Of a stretch of 64,000 bases of DNA, positions 1-10,351 are shown piece by piece (position 1 is the first letter of the stretch; every line of letters begins with the position of its first letter). The position numbers and the translations under genes were made by a program. The DNA is taken from NCBI GenBank assembly GCA_025370055.1, contig CP073041.1, positions 6,232,272 to 6,296,271 on the forward strand, in the 5' to 3' direction. This DNA comes from Woronichinia naegeliana WA131 (GTDB lineage: Bacteria; Cyanobacteriota; Cyanobacteriia; Cyanobacteriales; Microcystaceae). The notes under the pieces were generated by a model. That model searched no databases. It had not been told where the DNA came from and saw only the letters and a list, made by a program, of their open reading frames with translations.

Positions 1-1435
1 TAAGCCAAAATGCCTACTCACAAAAGATTAGCCTAAAAGCAGGCGGAAGTAAGAGTAGGCTGAAAAAAAGGTTAGTATATAAAAAAGTGAGCAAAAAACA
101 AATGGCAAGACAACATCCTCGGAGAAAAGGAAACCCAGACTTACGTCGTAAGACAAATCAGCCAGGGGTAGAAATCCCTGAAATAACAAAAGAGTTGTTT
201 GAATTACTAGAACCCACAATGTTTACACCATTAAAATATTTACAGGGAACTCATGAGAAAATGATGAGAGATAGGGTGTTAAATTTACCAGTAATGGTGG
301 CATTAGTGTTAAGTATAGTGTATCGTCAAATAGCGGGTATAAGTGAAGCGGTAAGACTGTTAGAGGAAGAGGGATTGCTATGGGTAGCATCATTAAAAGT
401 AAGCAAACAGGCAGTATCAAAAAGAATGATGAATGTGCCAGCCGAAATATTTGCAATATTACTAAAAGGAGTGTTAGAAAAAGCAGCCGAAAAAGGGAAG
501 AAGCTCCAAGTAGGAGAAAAATGGGAAAAAATAAGAGAAAAGTTTAGTGCAGTGTGGATAGCAGATGGCTAAACGCTAGAGCAGATAAGGAAAAATATGA
601 AAATAAGTAAAGAAGAAAAGAGTAAATTGGGGGGTAAAATAATGATGGTAGTGGAAGCCTTTACCCAAAGACCCGTTACTTTATGGTACACAGAAAATGA
701 TAAATCAAATGATAAAATATGGTGTAAAGAATTGGCAGCTAAATTACCAGAAAATGGTTTAATTCTCGTAGATATGGGATTTTTTAGCTTTGTGTGGTTT
801 GATTTGTTAACAGAAGCTAAAAAGTTTTTTCTAACCAGATTTAGAGCGGGTACATCTTACAAAACCAAACAAGTATTGTCTCAAGGTAGTCATTACAGAG
901 ATGAGATTATCATTATGGGAAATTACCGTTCTAATCCTTGCAAGCATCCGGTGAGATTAGTCTCAGTATTATGGGGAACAATCTGGTATCAGTATTTAAC
1001 AAATGTGTTGTCTCCCGAACAACTGTCCGCCGAAGAGGTCTGTGATTTATATCGAAGACGATGGACAATCGAAGAAGCCTTTTTATTAACGAAAAGACTT
1101 TTAGGACTAGCCTATTTATGGGTAGGGAATAAGAATGGTGTCCAAATCCAGATTATTTGCACTTTGATTTTCTATACGGTCTTAAATCAATTGGTAGGGG
1201 AAGTGGCGATTGCTCTAAATCAACCGAAAGAAAAAATCTCAGTAGAGATGGTGTTTCGGAGTCTATACTATGTAGCGAAGGCTATTGCTAGAGGAGAAAA
1301 GCCTGATACAGTAACCTATCTGGCTGAACGTGCTAAGTTATTTGGTTTGGTCAAAGCTGAGAGAAAGCGACATCGAGAAAAGGCCGCTCTCAATCAACAA
1401 ATTTGGGAACCCATTCCTTTAAGTTGACACGGATG
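1..1435 (+). mobile_element. IS4-family element, copy 1 (cut by window edge), inserted in the hydrogenase large-subunit gene
   Basis: The right terminal repeat reads TAAGTTGACACGGATG and ends at 1435. Comparison with the second copy (35758-43442) shows that the window opens about 14 bp inside the left end, so the full element is about 1449 bp. The second copy has terminal repeats CATCCGTGTCAACTTA / CATTGGTGTCAACTTA and a 9-bp target duplication. Here the right junction lies inside the large-subunit hydrogenase gene. The left junction is outside the window, so the duplication cannot be checked. Confidence 0.9.
87..1427 (+). pseudogene. IS4-family DDE transposase with one in-frame stop
   Basis: Two ORFs (87-572, GTG start; 597-1427) lie in the same frame and are separated by a single TAA at 570-572. 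The first ends ...VWIADG, the position of the first catalytic Asp in IS4 transposases (usually followed by Ser-Thr-Leu-Glu); the codons after the stop read TLE, so one Ser codon seems to have become TAA. The second part carries the IS4 signature YRRRWTIEEAFLLTK (Tyr, Arg, Glu, Lys). The same stop is present in the other copy at 42.9 kb. Without readthrough the protein should be inactive, and both copies would then depend on an intact relative. Confidence 0.85.
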
Positions 1436-2104
1436 GGCCATACCGCCCACAAGATAGGTTTGAGGATGGGGATTTTTCCCCCCAATAATGGCATGAATTT
1501 TAATAATATCCCGTTGCCAATCCAAGGCTTCTAAATAATGAGCCATTACCAATAAATTACCTTCGGGGGGCAGTTTATAAGCTGGATGCCCCCAATAGCC
1601 ATTGGCAAATAAACCTAGCTGTCCACTGTCCACAAATGCTTTGAGTTTTGCCTGTACTTGACTAAAATAATCAGGGCTATTATTCCCCCAAGTAGAAAGT
1701 GATTTTTGCAAGTTACTGGTGGCACTGGCACTAGCTGTTAATGCACTGGTAATATCGACCCAATCGGGGCCATGTAGATGATAAAAATGTATAACATGAT
1801 CATGGACATATTGAATGCCTTCCATGATATTTCGCAAAATACGAGCATTATCAGGAATAACAATTCCCAAAGCATTTTCCACTGCCCGCACTGAAGCCAA
1901 AGCATTAACCGTTGTACAGACACCGCAAATTCGTTGGGTAAAAACCCAGGCATCCCTCGGATCTCGATCCTTTAAAATCAATTCCAGCCCCCGAAACATG
2001 GGGGTACAACTCCAGGCATCTGTCACCTTACCGTTATCGACTTGAACTTCAATGCGTAAATGTCCTTCCACACGAGTAATGGGATCGATCGCAATTTTTG
2101 CCAT
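1436..2104 (-). pseudogene. [NiFe] hydrogenase large subunit, cut by IS4 insertion
   Basis: Large, Ni-Fe-site subunit of a respiratory or uptake-type hydrogenase. Visible are the N-terminal motif [11 protein letters not shown] and the first Ni-binding motif RICGVC. The reading frame is native for about 223 codons, to ...VGGM, and then runs into the IS4 end. The C-terminal half, including the second Cys motif (DPCxxC) that completes the active site and the protease site used in maturation, is absent here and could lie left of the window, beyond the element. The ATG at 2104 is preferred over the upstream TTG (2119) because GAGG lies 9 nt before it. It is 45 bp downstream of the small-subunit gene, so the two form an operon. 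The product should be non-functional. Confidence 0.9.
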
Positions 2105-2149
2105 TTTCTTTTTCCTCAATAGTCAATTTCTTAAAATTTCAACCAATAC

Positions 2150-3103
2150 TTAATCATCCCCTTCTCGATAAAAAGGAGTCATATTATCCCAAAAATGATC
2201 GTTAACACAGCCAATACAGTTGTGACCAGCATGAATTGGCCAACTAGTCCCCTGATTCCAGTTTTTGGTATAACAATTGGATTTTGTTTCTGGGCCACGA
2301 CAGCCCATTCCCTTCAAGCACCAACCCTTTTTATGTCCCTCATCTCCCCATTCTCTGACAAATAAATCGGCTTCATAGTATTGAAAACGTTCACAATTGC
2401 CTTCTTGATGAATTTTCTCGCCATAAACAAATAGCGGACGATGACTACCATCCATCGGTGGTAGGGTCTTAAAGGTCAAATAATACACAATTGCTGCCAC
2501 TAAATTCACGCCATTAACGGGACAACCTGGCATATTAATTAATCCAGGCACATTGGGAACCGCCGCTTGTAAACCCACAGCCCCAGTTGGATTCGGTTTA
2601 GCTCCAGCAATTCCGCCATCTAAAGAACAGGAACCCACGGCAATATTGATCAAGGCACTACTACACACGGTTTTCGCAATACTAAGAGCGGTTTTACCAG
2701 CGATCGTGCAATAAACACCTCCATCTTTGGTGGGAATAGAGCCTTCTGTGATGCAGACATATTTGCCTTTATATTTTTGCACTGTATCATTTAAAGATTT
2801 CTCCGCCATTGCTCCCGATGGAACCATGAGAGATTCGTGATAATCCAGGGAAATAATATTAAAAATAAGGTCAACAACGCTCGGATCAAAACTCCGCAAA
2901 AAGGACTCTGTATCGCCCGTACAATCCTGAAAGGCTAACCAAATCACTGGAACACGCGGGGCGGCCGCTAAAGCCTTGGCAATATGATTGACATAGGTTT
3001 CCTGCAAAGCCAAAGTTCCAGCCATGAGTCCACAAAACTTCAAAAACTTACGGCGATCAATACTGCCGATAACCTGAGAGGATTGACGATTTTGAACTAG
3101 CAT
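2150..3103 (-). CDS. [NiFe] hydrogenase small subunit with Tat signal
   Basis: Electron-transferring Fe-S subunit of a hydrogenase, 317 aa. The ATG at 3103 follows AGGAGAG at good spacing; an in-frame extension to 3154 lacks this site. A twin-arginine signal (DRRKFLKFCG) followed by a hydrophobic stretch points to export with its partner, unlike the signal-less cyanobacterial HupS of group 2a. Fe-S ligands are visible: DCTGD near the N terminus, GSC, PGC, then CLKGMGC, NC and CIGC. In the first motif the usual CxxC is CxxD, so the proximal cluster would have three Cys and one Asp. No C-terminal membrane helix is seen. The adjacent large-subunit gene is broken, so this subunit probably has no partner. 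The exact hydrogenase group is uncertain. Confidence 0.88.
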   Translation of the reverse strand: MLVQNRQSSQVIGSIDRRKFLKFCGLMAGTLALQETYVNHIAKALAAAPRVPVIWLAFQDCTGDTESFLRSFDPSVVDLIFNIISLDYHESLMVPSGAMAEKSLNDTVQKYKGKYVCITEGSIPTKDGGVYCTIAGKTALSIAKTVCSSALINIAVGSCSLDGGIAGAKPNPTGAVGLQAAVPNVPGLINMPGCPVNGVNLVAAIVYYLTFKTLPPMDGSHRPLFVYGEKIHQEGNCERFQYYEADLFVREWGDEGHKKGWCLKGMGCRGPETKSNCYTKNWNQGTSWPIHAGHNCIGCVNDHFWDNMTPFYREGDD

Positions 3104-3309
3104 GGATGACTCTCCTAGAAAAATTGAGGTAAAATAAGGCTTGAAATCTCTCAAATACGCTTCATTTCAGACATCTATCGTTATTTTCTGTTTTTGATAA
3201 GAATTGACCAGAAAAACTTACTCACTCTCCGTCCACTCTATTCAATCAAAGTAAAGAAGTAGGGAAGATGAAATGCCTTTTACAATTTGTCAAAAAAAAT
3301 TATTATTAT

Positions 3310-3470
3310 CCGGACAGTGCGAAGTTCTAGGAAAATCAACGAGTTTACTAGGGTTTCAGCCCCCAACGTCCTTCAACCCTCTTCCAGACTCACAATCGCT
3401 AAAAGGCTTTCAATGCAAGACTTTTAAGCATTTTATCAAAATGTCTGACAGAGAACTTCGCACTGTCCAG
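3310..3470. mobile_element. 161-bp MITE, copy 1
   Basis: Ends are inverted repeats (start CCGGACAGTGCGAAGTTCT, end AGAACTTCGCACTGTCCAG). The body is nearly the reverse complement of the 161-bp element at 16181-16341, where an 8-bp target duplication proves mobility. No clear duplication remains here. It lies between the divergent hydrogenase and lysC genes, so it may have displaced or added promoter sequence. An ORF of 90 codons through it (3273-3545) is considered spurious. Confidence 0.8.
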
Positions 3471-3598
3471 TTAGGGAAAAATGTAAAATTTATCTGCAAG
3501 TTCTCCCCATTTGATAAATATTTTGCTGAGAATTTGCTAATTTAAACAGATACGTTAAATCCGCCTCGGCTCTTTCATTCCTTCTCTTCCCAAGACCT

Positions 3599-5401
3599 AT
3601 GGCTCTCATTGTCCAAAAATACGGTGGCACTTCAGTTGGTACGGCAGAACGAATTCAGGCCGTTGCTCAACGGGTTAGCAAAACGGTTCGTGATGGTAAT
3701 ACCGTCGTCGTTGTCGTTTCTGCCATGGGAAAAACGACTGATGACTTGGTCAATTTGGCCCATGAGATTTCATCCCATCCCTCTCGTCGAGAAATGGATA
3801 TGTTGCTCTCAACTGGAGAACAAATTTCCATCGCCTTACTCAGTATGGCCCTTCAGGAGATTGGACAACCCGCCATTTCTTTAACGGGAGCCCAGGTGGG
3901 GATTGTGACAGAAGCAGAGCATAGTCGCGCCCGCATTTTAGAAATTAAACCCGATCGCATTAATCAATATTTAGAACAGGGCATGGTTGTCGTGGTTGCC
4001 GGTTTTCAGGGAGTCAGTAGCCTAGAAAATTGGGATATTACGACTTTGGGAAGGGGAGGCTCAGATACTTCGGCAGTGGCCTTGGCGGCGGCACTCCAGG
4101 CGGATTACTGCGAGATTCATACCGATGTACCGGGTATTTTAACCACCGATCCCCGTCTTGTGCCTGAAGCCCAGTTGATGGCAGAGATTACCTGTGATGA
4201 GATGTTAGAACTGGCCAGTTTAGGAGCTAAAGTATTACATCCTAGGGCAGTGGAAATTGCGCGTAATTTTGGCGTTCCCCTGGTAGTGCGCTCTAGTTGG
4301 AGTGATGAACCCGGTACTAAAGTTGTGCCACCGCCAAGCCGACCTCGCTCTTTGGTAGGGCTAGAAATTACTAAGGCCGTGGATGCGGTGGAATATGATC
4401 CCGATCAGGCCAAGGTTTCCATCTTGCGTGTCCCCGATTGTCCTGGAATTGCCGCTAAATTGTTTGGAGAAATTGCTCACCAAGGTATTGACGTGGATTT
4501 GATTATTCAGTCCATCCATGAGGGCAATAGTAACGATATCGCTTTTACGGTAGTAAAAAAGGTTCTAGGTAAAGCCGAAGCAGTGGCCGAAGCGATCGCC
4601 CCTGCCTTAAGAAGTCATCCCTCCCAAACCCAGGAAGCAGAAGTGCTGGTGGAAAAACGGGTTGCCAAAGTGGCGATCGCCGGTGCTGGCATGATTGGCC
4701 GTCCAGGGATTGCCGCCAAAATGTTTAAAACCTTAGCCGATGTGGGCGTGAATATTGAAATGATTGCGACCTCGGAGGTCAAAGTCAGTTGTGTGATTGA
4801 TGAAGCCGAAGCAGATCGGGCCATCGGAGCTTTATCTCAAGCCTTTGGTATTTCCCTAGCAGCAAATCCAATCTGCAATGGAACAGCTAATTTACCCCCC
4901 GTCCGAGGTGTCGCCATTGATCAAAATCAGGCTCAGATTGCCATTCGTCACGTTCCCGATAAGCCAGGAATGGCTGCTAAAATCTTTATGAAATTAGCCG
5001 AACATAACATCAGCGTGGACATGATCATCCAGTCCCAGCGTTGTCGCATTATTAATCAGCAACCGACGCGGGATATTGCCTTTATCATTGCTCAGGCGGA
5101 TATTCACACCACCCAAGCTGTTCTCGAAAAATTAGCCCAACAAATCGGCAGCCAAGAAGTAGTCGTTAATCCAGACATTGCCAAGGTGAGTATTGTGGGT
5201 GCGGGTATGGCGGGCCAACCGGGTGTGGCGGCCAAGTTCTTTGATGCTTTGGCGAAGGAGGGTATCAATATTGAAATGATTGCGACCTCGGAAATCAAAA
5301 TTAGCTGTGTGGTTCCTAAAAGTGAAGGGGTCAGGGCCGTTAAAGTTGTCCATGATGCCTTTGGTTTAGCCGGTTTAGAAAAAGTACAGGTTCCAGCCTG
5401 A
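3599..5401 (+). CDS. lysC: Aspartokinase with four ACT domains
   Basis: Phosphorylates aspartate in the first step of the Lys/Thr/Met (and diaminopimelate) pathway, cytoplasmic. 600 aa. The kinase domain covers about residues 1-250 with the substrate loop KYGGTSVG (7-14). Four ACT regulatory domains follow, arranged as two similar pairs; they begin near [36 protein letters not shown] and [10 protein letters not shown]. The duplicated pair is typical of cyanobacterial aspartokinases, where Lys and Thr bind at different pairs. The start ATG gives [10 protein letters not shown], the conserved N terminus. It is intact and lies 86 bp upstream of ispG on the same strand. Confidence 0.96.
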   Translation: MALIVQKYGGTSVGTAERIQAVAQRVSKTVRDGNTVVVVVSAMGKTTDDLVNLAHEISSHPSRREMDMLLSTGEQISIALLSMALQEIGQPAISLTGAQVGIVTEAEHSRARILEIKPDRINQYLEQGMVVVVAGFQGVSSLENWDITTLGRGGSDTSAVALAAALQADYCEIHTDVPGILTTDPRLVPEAQLMAEITCDEMLELASLGAKVLHPRAVEIARNFGVPLVVRSSWSDEPGTKVVPPPSRPRSLVGLEITKAVDAVEYDPDQAKVSILRVPDCPGIAAKLFGEIAHQGIDVDLIIQSIHEGNSNDIAFTVVKKVLGKAEAVAEAIAPALRSHPSQTQEAEVLVEKRVAKVAIAGAGMIGRPGIAAKMFKTLADVGVNIEMIATSEVKVSCVIDEAEADRAIGALSQAFGISLAANPICNGTANLPPVRGVAIDQNQAQIAIRHVPDKPGMAAKIFMKLAEHNISVDMIIQSQRCRIINQQPTRDIAFIIAQADIHTTQAVLEKLAQQIGSQEVVVNPDIAKVSIVGAGMAGQPGVAAKFFDALAKEGINIEMIATSEIKISCVVPKSEGVRAVKVVHDAFGLAGLEKVQVPA

Positions 5402-5487
5402 TTAACCCGAATTCAGACATTCTCCATCAACCTGACCAAATTTTGCGAAAATAGAAAACAACCTGCGTTAACCCCTTCGCTGATTGT

Positions 5488-6720
5488 ATGCAAACCCTGG
5501 AAAGACCGATTATCTCCACCCCTGCCGAATTCGATACCACTATCCATCGTCGTCAGACCCGCCCTGTTAAGGTGGGAAGCGTTACCATCGGCGGTGGCTA
5601 TCCAGTGGTTGTGCAATCCATGATCAATGAAGATACCCTGGATATCGATGGTTCGGTTGCGGGTATTCGTCGTTTACATGAAATTGGCTGCGAAATCGTT
5701 CGTGTTACAGTTCCCAGTATGGCCCACGCCAGAGCTTTAGCCGAGATTAAAGAAAAATTAATTAAAACCTATCAAGTGGTTCCCCTGGTTGCCGACGTAC
5801 ACCACAACGGCATGAAAATCGCGCTTGAAGTGGCCAAACACGTGGATAAAGTTCGTATTAATCCAGGACTCTACGTTTTTGAAAAACCCAACAGCGATCG
5901 CGAAGGTTTTAGTGATCTAGAATTTGCTGAAATTGGCGATAAAATCCGCGAAACCTTAGAACCATTAGTGTTTTCCCTCAAAGATCAGGGCAAGGCGATG
6001 CGGATCGGGGTTAATCATGGTTCGCTGTCGGAACGGATGCTCTTTACCTATGGCGATACACCGGAAGGGATGGTGCAATCGGCGATCGAATTTATCAAAA
6101 TCTGTGAATCGTTGGATTTTCGTAATCTAGTGATTTCGATGAAAGCCTCCAGGGTTCCTGTCATGTTAGCGGCCTATCGTTTGATGGTTAAACGCATGGA
6201 CGAACTAGGCATGGATTACCCCTTACATTTGGGTGTGACTGAGGCCGGAGATGGCGAGTATGGCCGCATTAAATCCACCGCCGGTATTGCAACGCTGTTG
6301 GCCGATGGCATTGGCGACACGATTCGCGTTTCCCTCACAGAAGCCCCAGAAAAAGAAATTCCCGTTTGCTATAGCATCCTGCAAGCTTTGGGACTTCGCA
6401 AAACAATGGTGGAATATGTGGCCTGTCCCTCCTGTGGCCGAACTCTGTTTAATCTAGAAGAGGTTTTACATAAGGTACGTGAAGCGACAAAACACCTGAC
6501 AGGACTAGATATTGCGGTGATGGGCTGTATTGTCAATGGGCCTGGAGAAATGGCTGATGCCGATTATGGTTATGTGGGCAAACAAGCCGGTTATATTGCT
6601 CTCTATCGCGGACGGGAAGAAATTAAACGGGTACCTGAAGATCAAGGGGTAGTGGAGTTAATTAATCTGATTAAGGCTGATGATCGCTGGGTTGAACCAG
6701 AAGCCCGTATTTCGTACTAG
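5488..6720 (+). CDS. ispG: 4-hydroxy-3-methylbut-2-enyl diphosphate synthase (IspG/GcpE), 3' end altered by an IS
   Basis: Reduces methylerythritol cyclodiphosphate to HMBPP in the MEP isoprenoid pathway; an Fe-S enzyme using ferredoxin in cyanobacteria. 410 aa. The [4Fe-4S] ligands are in CPSCGR and [10 protein letters not shown] near the C terminus. The last native codons read ...DRWVEPEA; from 6704 on, the sequence is the terminal repeat of the IS1634-type element, which supplies the final codons RISY and the TAG stop. The length is close to the usual cyanobacterial size, so the enzyme is probably functional, but its native stop and downstream sequence are gone. Confidence 0.95.
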   Translation: MQTLERPIISTPAEFDTTIHRRQTRPVKVGSVTIGGGYPVVVQSMINEDTLDIDGSVAGIRRLHEIGCEIVRVTVPSMAHARALAEIKEKLIKTYQVVPLVADVHHNGMKIALEVAKHVDKVRINPGLYVFEKPNSDREGFSDLEFAEIGDKIRETLEPLVFSLKDQGKAMRIGVNHGSLSERMLFTYGDTPEGMVQSAIEFIKICESLDFRNLVISMKASRVPVMLAAYRLMVKRMDELGMDYPLHLGVTEAGDGEYGRIKSTAGIATLLADGIGDTIRVSLTEAPEKEIPVCYSILQALGLRKTMVEYVACPSCGRTLFNLEEVLHKVREATKHLTGLDIAVMGCIVNGPGEMADADYGYVGKQAGYIALYRGREEIKRVPEDQGVVELINLIKADDRWVEPEARISY

Positions 6721-6796
6721 TTTTGAAAAAATAAAAATAGATTCAAAAATGGCTACAGAATAGTTAAAATAAAAAAGCTAATAAACCCAAGAGAAA

Positions 6797-8410
6797 ATGA
6801 CCCAATTAAACGTTAAAAATCTCGACCATTTAGGAATAATCGCGGCGATAGTTGATGAACTAGGTCTAGTGGATTATATCAATGAACAACTAGGAGAAAA
6901 TGACCGTGCTAAAATCAGTGCGGGTCTGGTAGTGAAAGCGATGATTCTCAATGGCTTAGGCTTTATCAACTCTCCTTTATATTTGTTCAGTCGTTTTTTT
7001 GAAGATAAACCAGTAGAACATCTTTTAGGAAAAGGAATAAAAGCCAGCGACCTGAATGATGACCGTTTAGGGAGAGTCTTAGATTTAATCTTTATGGCCG
7101 GCATCAGCCGTTTGTTTCTCGGAATTTGTCTAAAAGCCGTAGAAATCTTCAAAATAGTGATGAAAAGTTCCCATTTAGACTCCAGTTCATTATCGGTACA
7201 AGGGGAATATAAATTATCGGTGGAGAGAGAAGACAAAGAAAGCCAAATAATCCATATCACTCATGGCTATTCAAAGGATAAGCGACCAGACTTGAAACAA
7301 TTTGTCTTGAATCTAGTCTGTTGGGGGGATGGCGACATTCCCGCTTTTCTCGAATTAGGAGATGGCAATCAAAGTGATAAAAAAGAGTTTGCTAAACTCT
7401 TGAAAAAGTTCAATGAGCAGTGGCAATTCGATGGTTTGTATATAGCAGATTCAGCCTTATACAGTGCCGATAACTTGCAAAAGTTAACCGGCATATACTG
7501 GTTATGTTCTGTGCCGAAAACGATTAGAGAAGTGCAGGATGCGGTCAGTCAATTAGCCTCGGAGCAATTCATCACAACTGATTTAGAGGGCTATCGTCTT
7601 ACCTCCTTAGAAAGTGAATATGGGGGAGTCAAACAACGTTGGATAGTGGTAGATAGCGAGCAAAAAAAAGCTTTAGACCTCAAACAACTGACGAAGAAGA
7701 CAGAGAAAGCAACGGCTCAAGCTCAAAGACAATTAGAACAATTACAGCGTCAGGAATTTGCTTGTCGGGAGGATGCTTTAACCGCCCTGAGCCGATGGGA
7801 GAAGAGTTTAGAATGGCATCTTCTTCAAGACCTAACTGTCGTCGAAAAATGTCATTACGGTCATCGAGGTAAACCCCGTCCCCATGAACAGCCCATTCGT
7901 CGTAGCTATCATGCCCAAGCCACTTTCAGCCTCAATAGTGCGAAAGTTCAAGCTTCAGAGCGGGCAGCAGGACGTTTTGTCTTGGCGACGAATCAGCTAG
8001 ATGGAGACTCTTTGAGCGATGAGCAACTGCTTGTCCACTACAAGCAACAGCAAGGGGTAGAGCGAGGTTTTCGCTTCCTTAAAGACCCTCTGTTTTTGGC
8101 GTCCAGTGTTTTTCTCAAAACCCCTGAGCGGATTATGGCATTGAGTTTCATCATGGTGTTGTGTTTACTGGTGTACAGCTTGGGACAACGTAAACTGAGA
8201 CTGGCTCTGGCAGAGCAGGAGGAGACTGTGCCTAATCAGTTGGGAAAGCCGACTCAGCGTCCGACACTGCGTTGGATTTTTCAGATGTTGAGAGGAGTTC
8301 ATTGGGTTGTACTGGATAATTGTCCCCAAATAATCAATCTAACGCTTGAGCGAGAGAGGATTTTGCGCTTTTTTGGGGCTACTACTTGTCAGTATTATCT
8401 TTTGTCATAA
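6797..8410 (+). CDS. IS1634-family (IS4-like) transposase, intact
   Basis: 537 aa, complete. It starts MTQLNVKNLDHLGIIAAIVDELG, the N-terminal domain usual in this family, and carries a DDE catalytic core (SSHLDSSSLSV for the first Asp, YIADSALYS for the second, a C-terminal QQQGVERGFRFLKDP segment with the Glu). The inverted copy at 12.1-15.2 kb is almost identical, so recent transposition or gene conversion is likely. The family name rests on overall resemblance, not on a database search. Confidence 0.85.
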   Translation: MTQLNVKNLDHLGIIAAIVDELGLVDYINEQLGENDRAKISAGLVVKAMILNGLGFINSPLYLFSRFFEDKPVEHLLGKGIKASDLNDDRLGRVLDLIFMAGISRLFLGICLKAVEIFKIVMKSSHLDSSSLSVQGEYKLSVEREDKESQIIHITHGYSKDKRPDLKQFVLNLVCWGDGDIPAFLELGDGNQSDKKEFAKLLKKFNEQWQFDGLYIADSALYSADNLQKLTGIYWLCSVPKTIREVQDAVSQLASEQFITTDLEGYRLTSLESEYGGVKQRWIVVDSEQKKALDLKQLTKKTEKATAQAQRQLEQLQRQEFACREDALTALSRWEKSLEWHLLQDLTVVEKCHYGHRGKPRPHEQPIRRSYHAQATFSLNSAKVQASERAAGRFVLATNQLDGDSLSDEQLLVHYKQQQGVERGFRFLKDPLFLASSVFLKTPERIMALSFIMVLCLLVYSLGQRKLRLALAEQEETVPNQLGKPTQRPTLRWIFQMLRGVHWVVLDNCPQIINLTLERERILRFFGATTCQYYLLS

Positions 8411-8445
8411 TGACTTTTCTTATTTTCTTTGTTCTTTTTTTATGT

Positions 8446-10135
8446 AGGGCTTGCTGAAAAAAGCTGAGACCTTTACGGAGAAAAATAGTAGGCGAATTAA
8501 GAACCGCTAGAATGCACGAAAATAGGGTAGAATGCCTCAAAACCATTGCATTAAGAAGAGAGAAAGCAGATGTACCGAAAGCAACAGTACTCAATTGAAA
8601 CACCAGAAAACTTGAAAAATCTGTTCGGCGGGCAGTTAGACGAAGAAAATCGTTGGATAGAAATGTCAAAAATGATTCTCTGGGAAGAATATGAGGAAGA
8701 ATATGCAAAAAACTTCACAGAAAAAAAAGGAGCCCCAGCCAAATCATTTAGAATGGCATTAGGAGCATTAATTATCAAAGAAATTTCAGGAAAAAGTGAC
8801 AGAGAAACAGTAGAACAAATAAAAGAGAACCCTTATTTACAGTACTTTATAGGAATGGAAAGCTATAGTAGCAAAGAAGCATTTAATGCGTCAATGATGG
8901 TTCATTTTCGTAAAAAAATAGGAATGGAATTAATAAATAAAATTAATAAAGAAATAGAAAAAAAAGCGACGGGTGTAGCGTCAGAAAAAAAAGAAAATGA
9001 AGGAAAGTTATTGTTAGATGCGACTTGTACACCAGCAGATATAAAATATCCAACGGATATAGGAATATTGAATGATGCCAGAGAAAAAACAGAAAAAATA
9101 ATAGATAAGCTGTATGAAGAAATAAAAGAGAAAAGGAAAGAAAAGCCGAGGACTTATAGGGAAGTGGCAAGAAAAGAGTACTTAGCCATAGCAAAAAAAC
9201 GTCGTGTGTCAAAAAAAGAAAGAAGAAAAGGAACAAAAAAACAACTAGGATATATAAAAAGAAACTTGTCTGATATAGAAAAAATGATAGAAGAGGGAGC
9301 AAAGTTAGAAAAACTAACGAAAAAAGAGCAAGAAGAGCTTGTAACGATAGGAAAAGTGTATGAGCAACAGTTAGAAATGTATGAAAAAAAGACAAATAAA
9401 GTAGAAAACAGAATTGTGAGTGTAAGCCAACCTCACGTGCGTCCAATAGTGCGTGGAAAAGCGGGAAAAGCAGTAGAGTTTGGAGCTAAAATATCGGCAA
9501 GTAATGTGAATGGCTTTGTCTTCTTAGACAAATTAAGTTGGGATAATTACAACGAATCGGGAGATTTACAAGCGCGAATAGAAGAATATAAAAGGGAAAC
9601 AGGATGTTATCCGGAATCGGTTCATGTGGATAAAATCTATCGAACAAAAGCGAATCGAGCTTATTGTAAAGAAAGGGATATAAGAATGAGTGGTCCCCGA
9701 TTGGGAAGACCGCCGAAAGAGGTGAGCAAAGAAAAAAAGAAAGAGGCACGCTCAGATGAAAGAGTGCGTAATGCCATTGAGGGTAAATTCGGACAGGGAA
9801 AGAGGAAATTTAGTCTTGGTCGAGTGATGGCCAAACTACCTGAGACCTCGGAAACGGTAATTGCGATGAACTTTTTGGTAATGAATCTTTCTACTCTACT
9901 TCAGAAGACAAAAAGTAAAAAGTTGTAGAGTCGTTTTTCTTGTGAAAAATGGTGTTAATTTTCCTCTCTTTTGTGAGGAGTGATTTGTGTTGACCTTTTT
10001 AGACAGAAAGGAACAATAGATTAAACAAAATCTGTATTTTGATTTGTTTCCATAAGGATAAGTTATCTATGCTTTTTCAGTCCATACTTCCCTAACCCAC
10101 ATTTCTTTCGTTTTTTGACTTTTTCAGCAAGCCCT
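8446..10135 (+). mobile_element. IS5/IS1182-like element, copy 1 (complete, 1690 bp)
   Basis: Ends AGGGCTTGCTGA / TCAGCAAGCCCT with the 4-bp direct repeat ATGT before (8442-8445) and after (10136-10139). It sits in the 3' non-coding part of IS1634 copy A. A 212-bp MITE with the same terminal repeats follows directly, sharing the middle ATGT. Confidence 0.92.
8570..9928 (+). CDS. IS5/IS1182-like DDE transposase, intact
   Basis: 452 aa, starting MYRKQQYSIETPENLKNLF. An N-terminal DUF772-like region (about residues 30-130) is followed by the first catalytic Asp in LLLDATCTPAD, a Lys/Glu-rich predicted coiled region of some 100 residues, then VHVDKIYRTKANR (second Asp) and a Glu-bearing EGKFGQGKRKFSLGR. 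This is the only undamaged copy of four in the window; the others carry stops, frameshifts or inserted elements. The coding strand is A/K-rich and produces long Phe/Leu-rich antisense ORFs, which are shadows. Confidence 0.88.
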   Translation: MYRKQQYSIETPENLKNLFGGQLDEENRWIEMSKMILWEEYEEEYAKNFTEKKGAPAKSFRMALGALIIKEISGKSDRETVEQIKENPYLQYFIGMESYSSKEAFNASMMVHFRKKIGMELINKINKEIEKKATGVASEKKENEGKLLLDATCTPADIKYPTDIGILNDAREKTEKIIDKLYEEIKEKRKEKPRTYREVARKEYLAIAKKRRVSKKERRKGTKKQLGYIKRNLSDIEKMIEEGAKLEKLTKKEQEELVTIGKVYEQQLEMYEKKTNKVENRIVSVSQPHVRPIVRGKAGKAVEFGAKISASNVNGFVFLDKLSWDNYNESGDLQARIEEYKRETGCYPESVHVDKIYRTKANRAYCKERDIRMSGPRLGRPPKEVSKEKKKEARSDERVRNAIEGKFGQGKRKFSLGRVMAKLPETSETVIAMNFLVMNLSTLLQKTKSKKL

Positions 10136-10139
10136 ATGT

Positions 10140-10351
10140 AGGGCTTGCTGAATAAGGATGAAATCCTTGCTAGACAATACTTTCAGGCATTTTACAAACG
10201 ATCAGATGCAAGGTTATGGCATTTGGAGGCTCAAAATCCATGCACTTTGCTGGAAAAATGTGGGGTAAAACTGGAAACTGATCTCTGAAGTCACCATTTT
10301 TCGCGCCCTGTGGCATCTAGGTTCGTTTTGTGGACTTTTTCAGCAAGCCCT
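10140..10351 (+). mobile_element. 212-bp MITE, copy 1
   Basis: Starts AGGGCTTGCTGAATAAG and ends CTTTTTCAGCAAGCCCT, the same ends as the IS5/IS1182-like element, but has no transposase. Flanked by ATGT on both sides (10136-10139 and 10352-10355). Four copies of exactly 212 bp are in the window (also 23084, 34175, 51998). It is probably mobilised by the IS5/IS1182-like transposase. Confidence 0.9.

Noticed and set aside
3273..3545. 90-codon ORF between the hydrogenase and lysC genes
   Set aside because: It runs straight through the 161-bp MITE and shares its translated sequence with a MITE copy inside a transposase gene; no ribosome site.
8943..9446. Phe/Leu-rich 167-codon ORF, with similar ones at 15851-16363 and 36889-37413
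   Set aside because: Antisense of the A/K-rich transposase coding sequence; it recurs with each copy and looks like a membrane protein only because Lys codons reverse to Phe and Leu codons.
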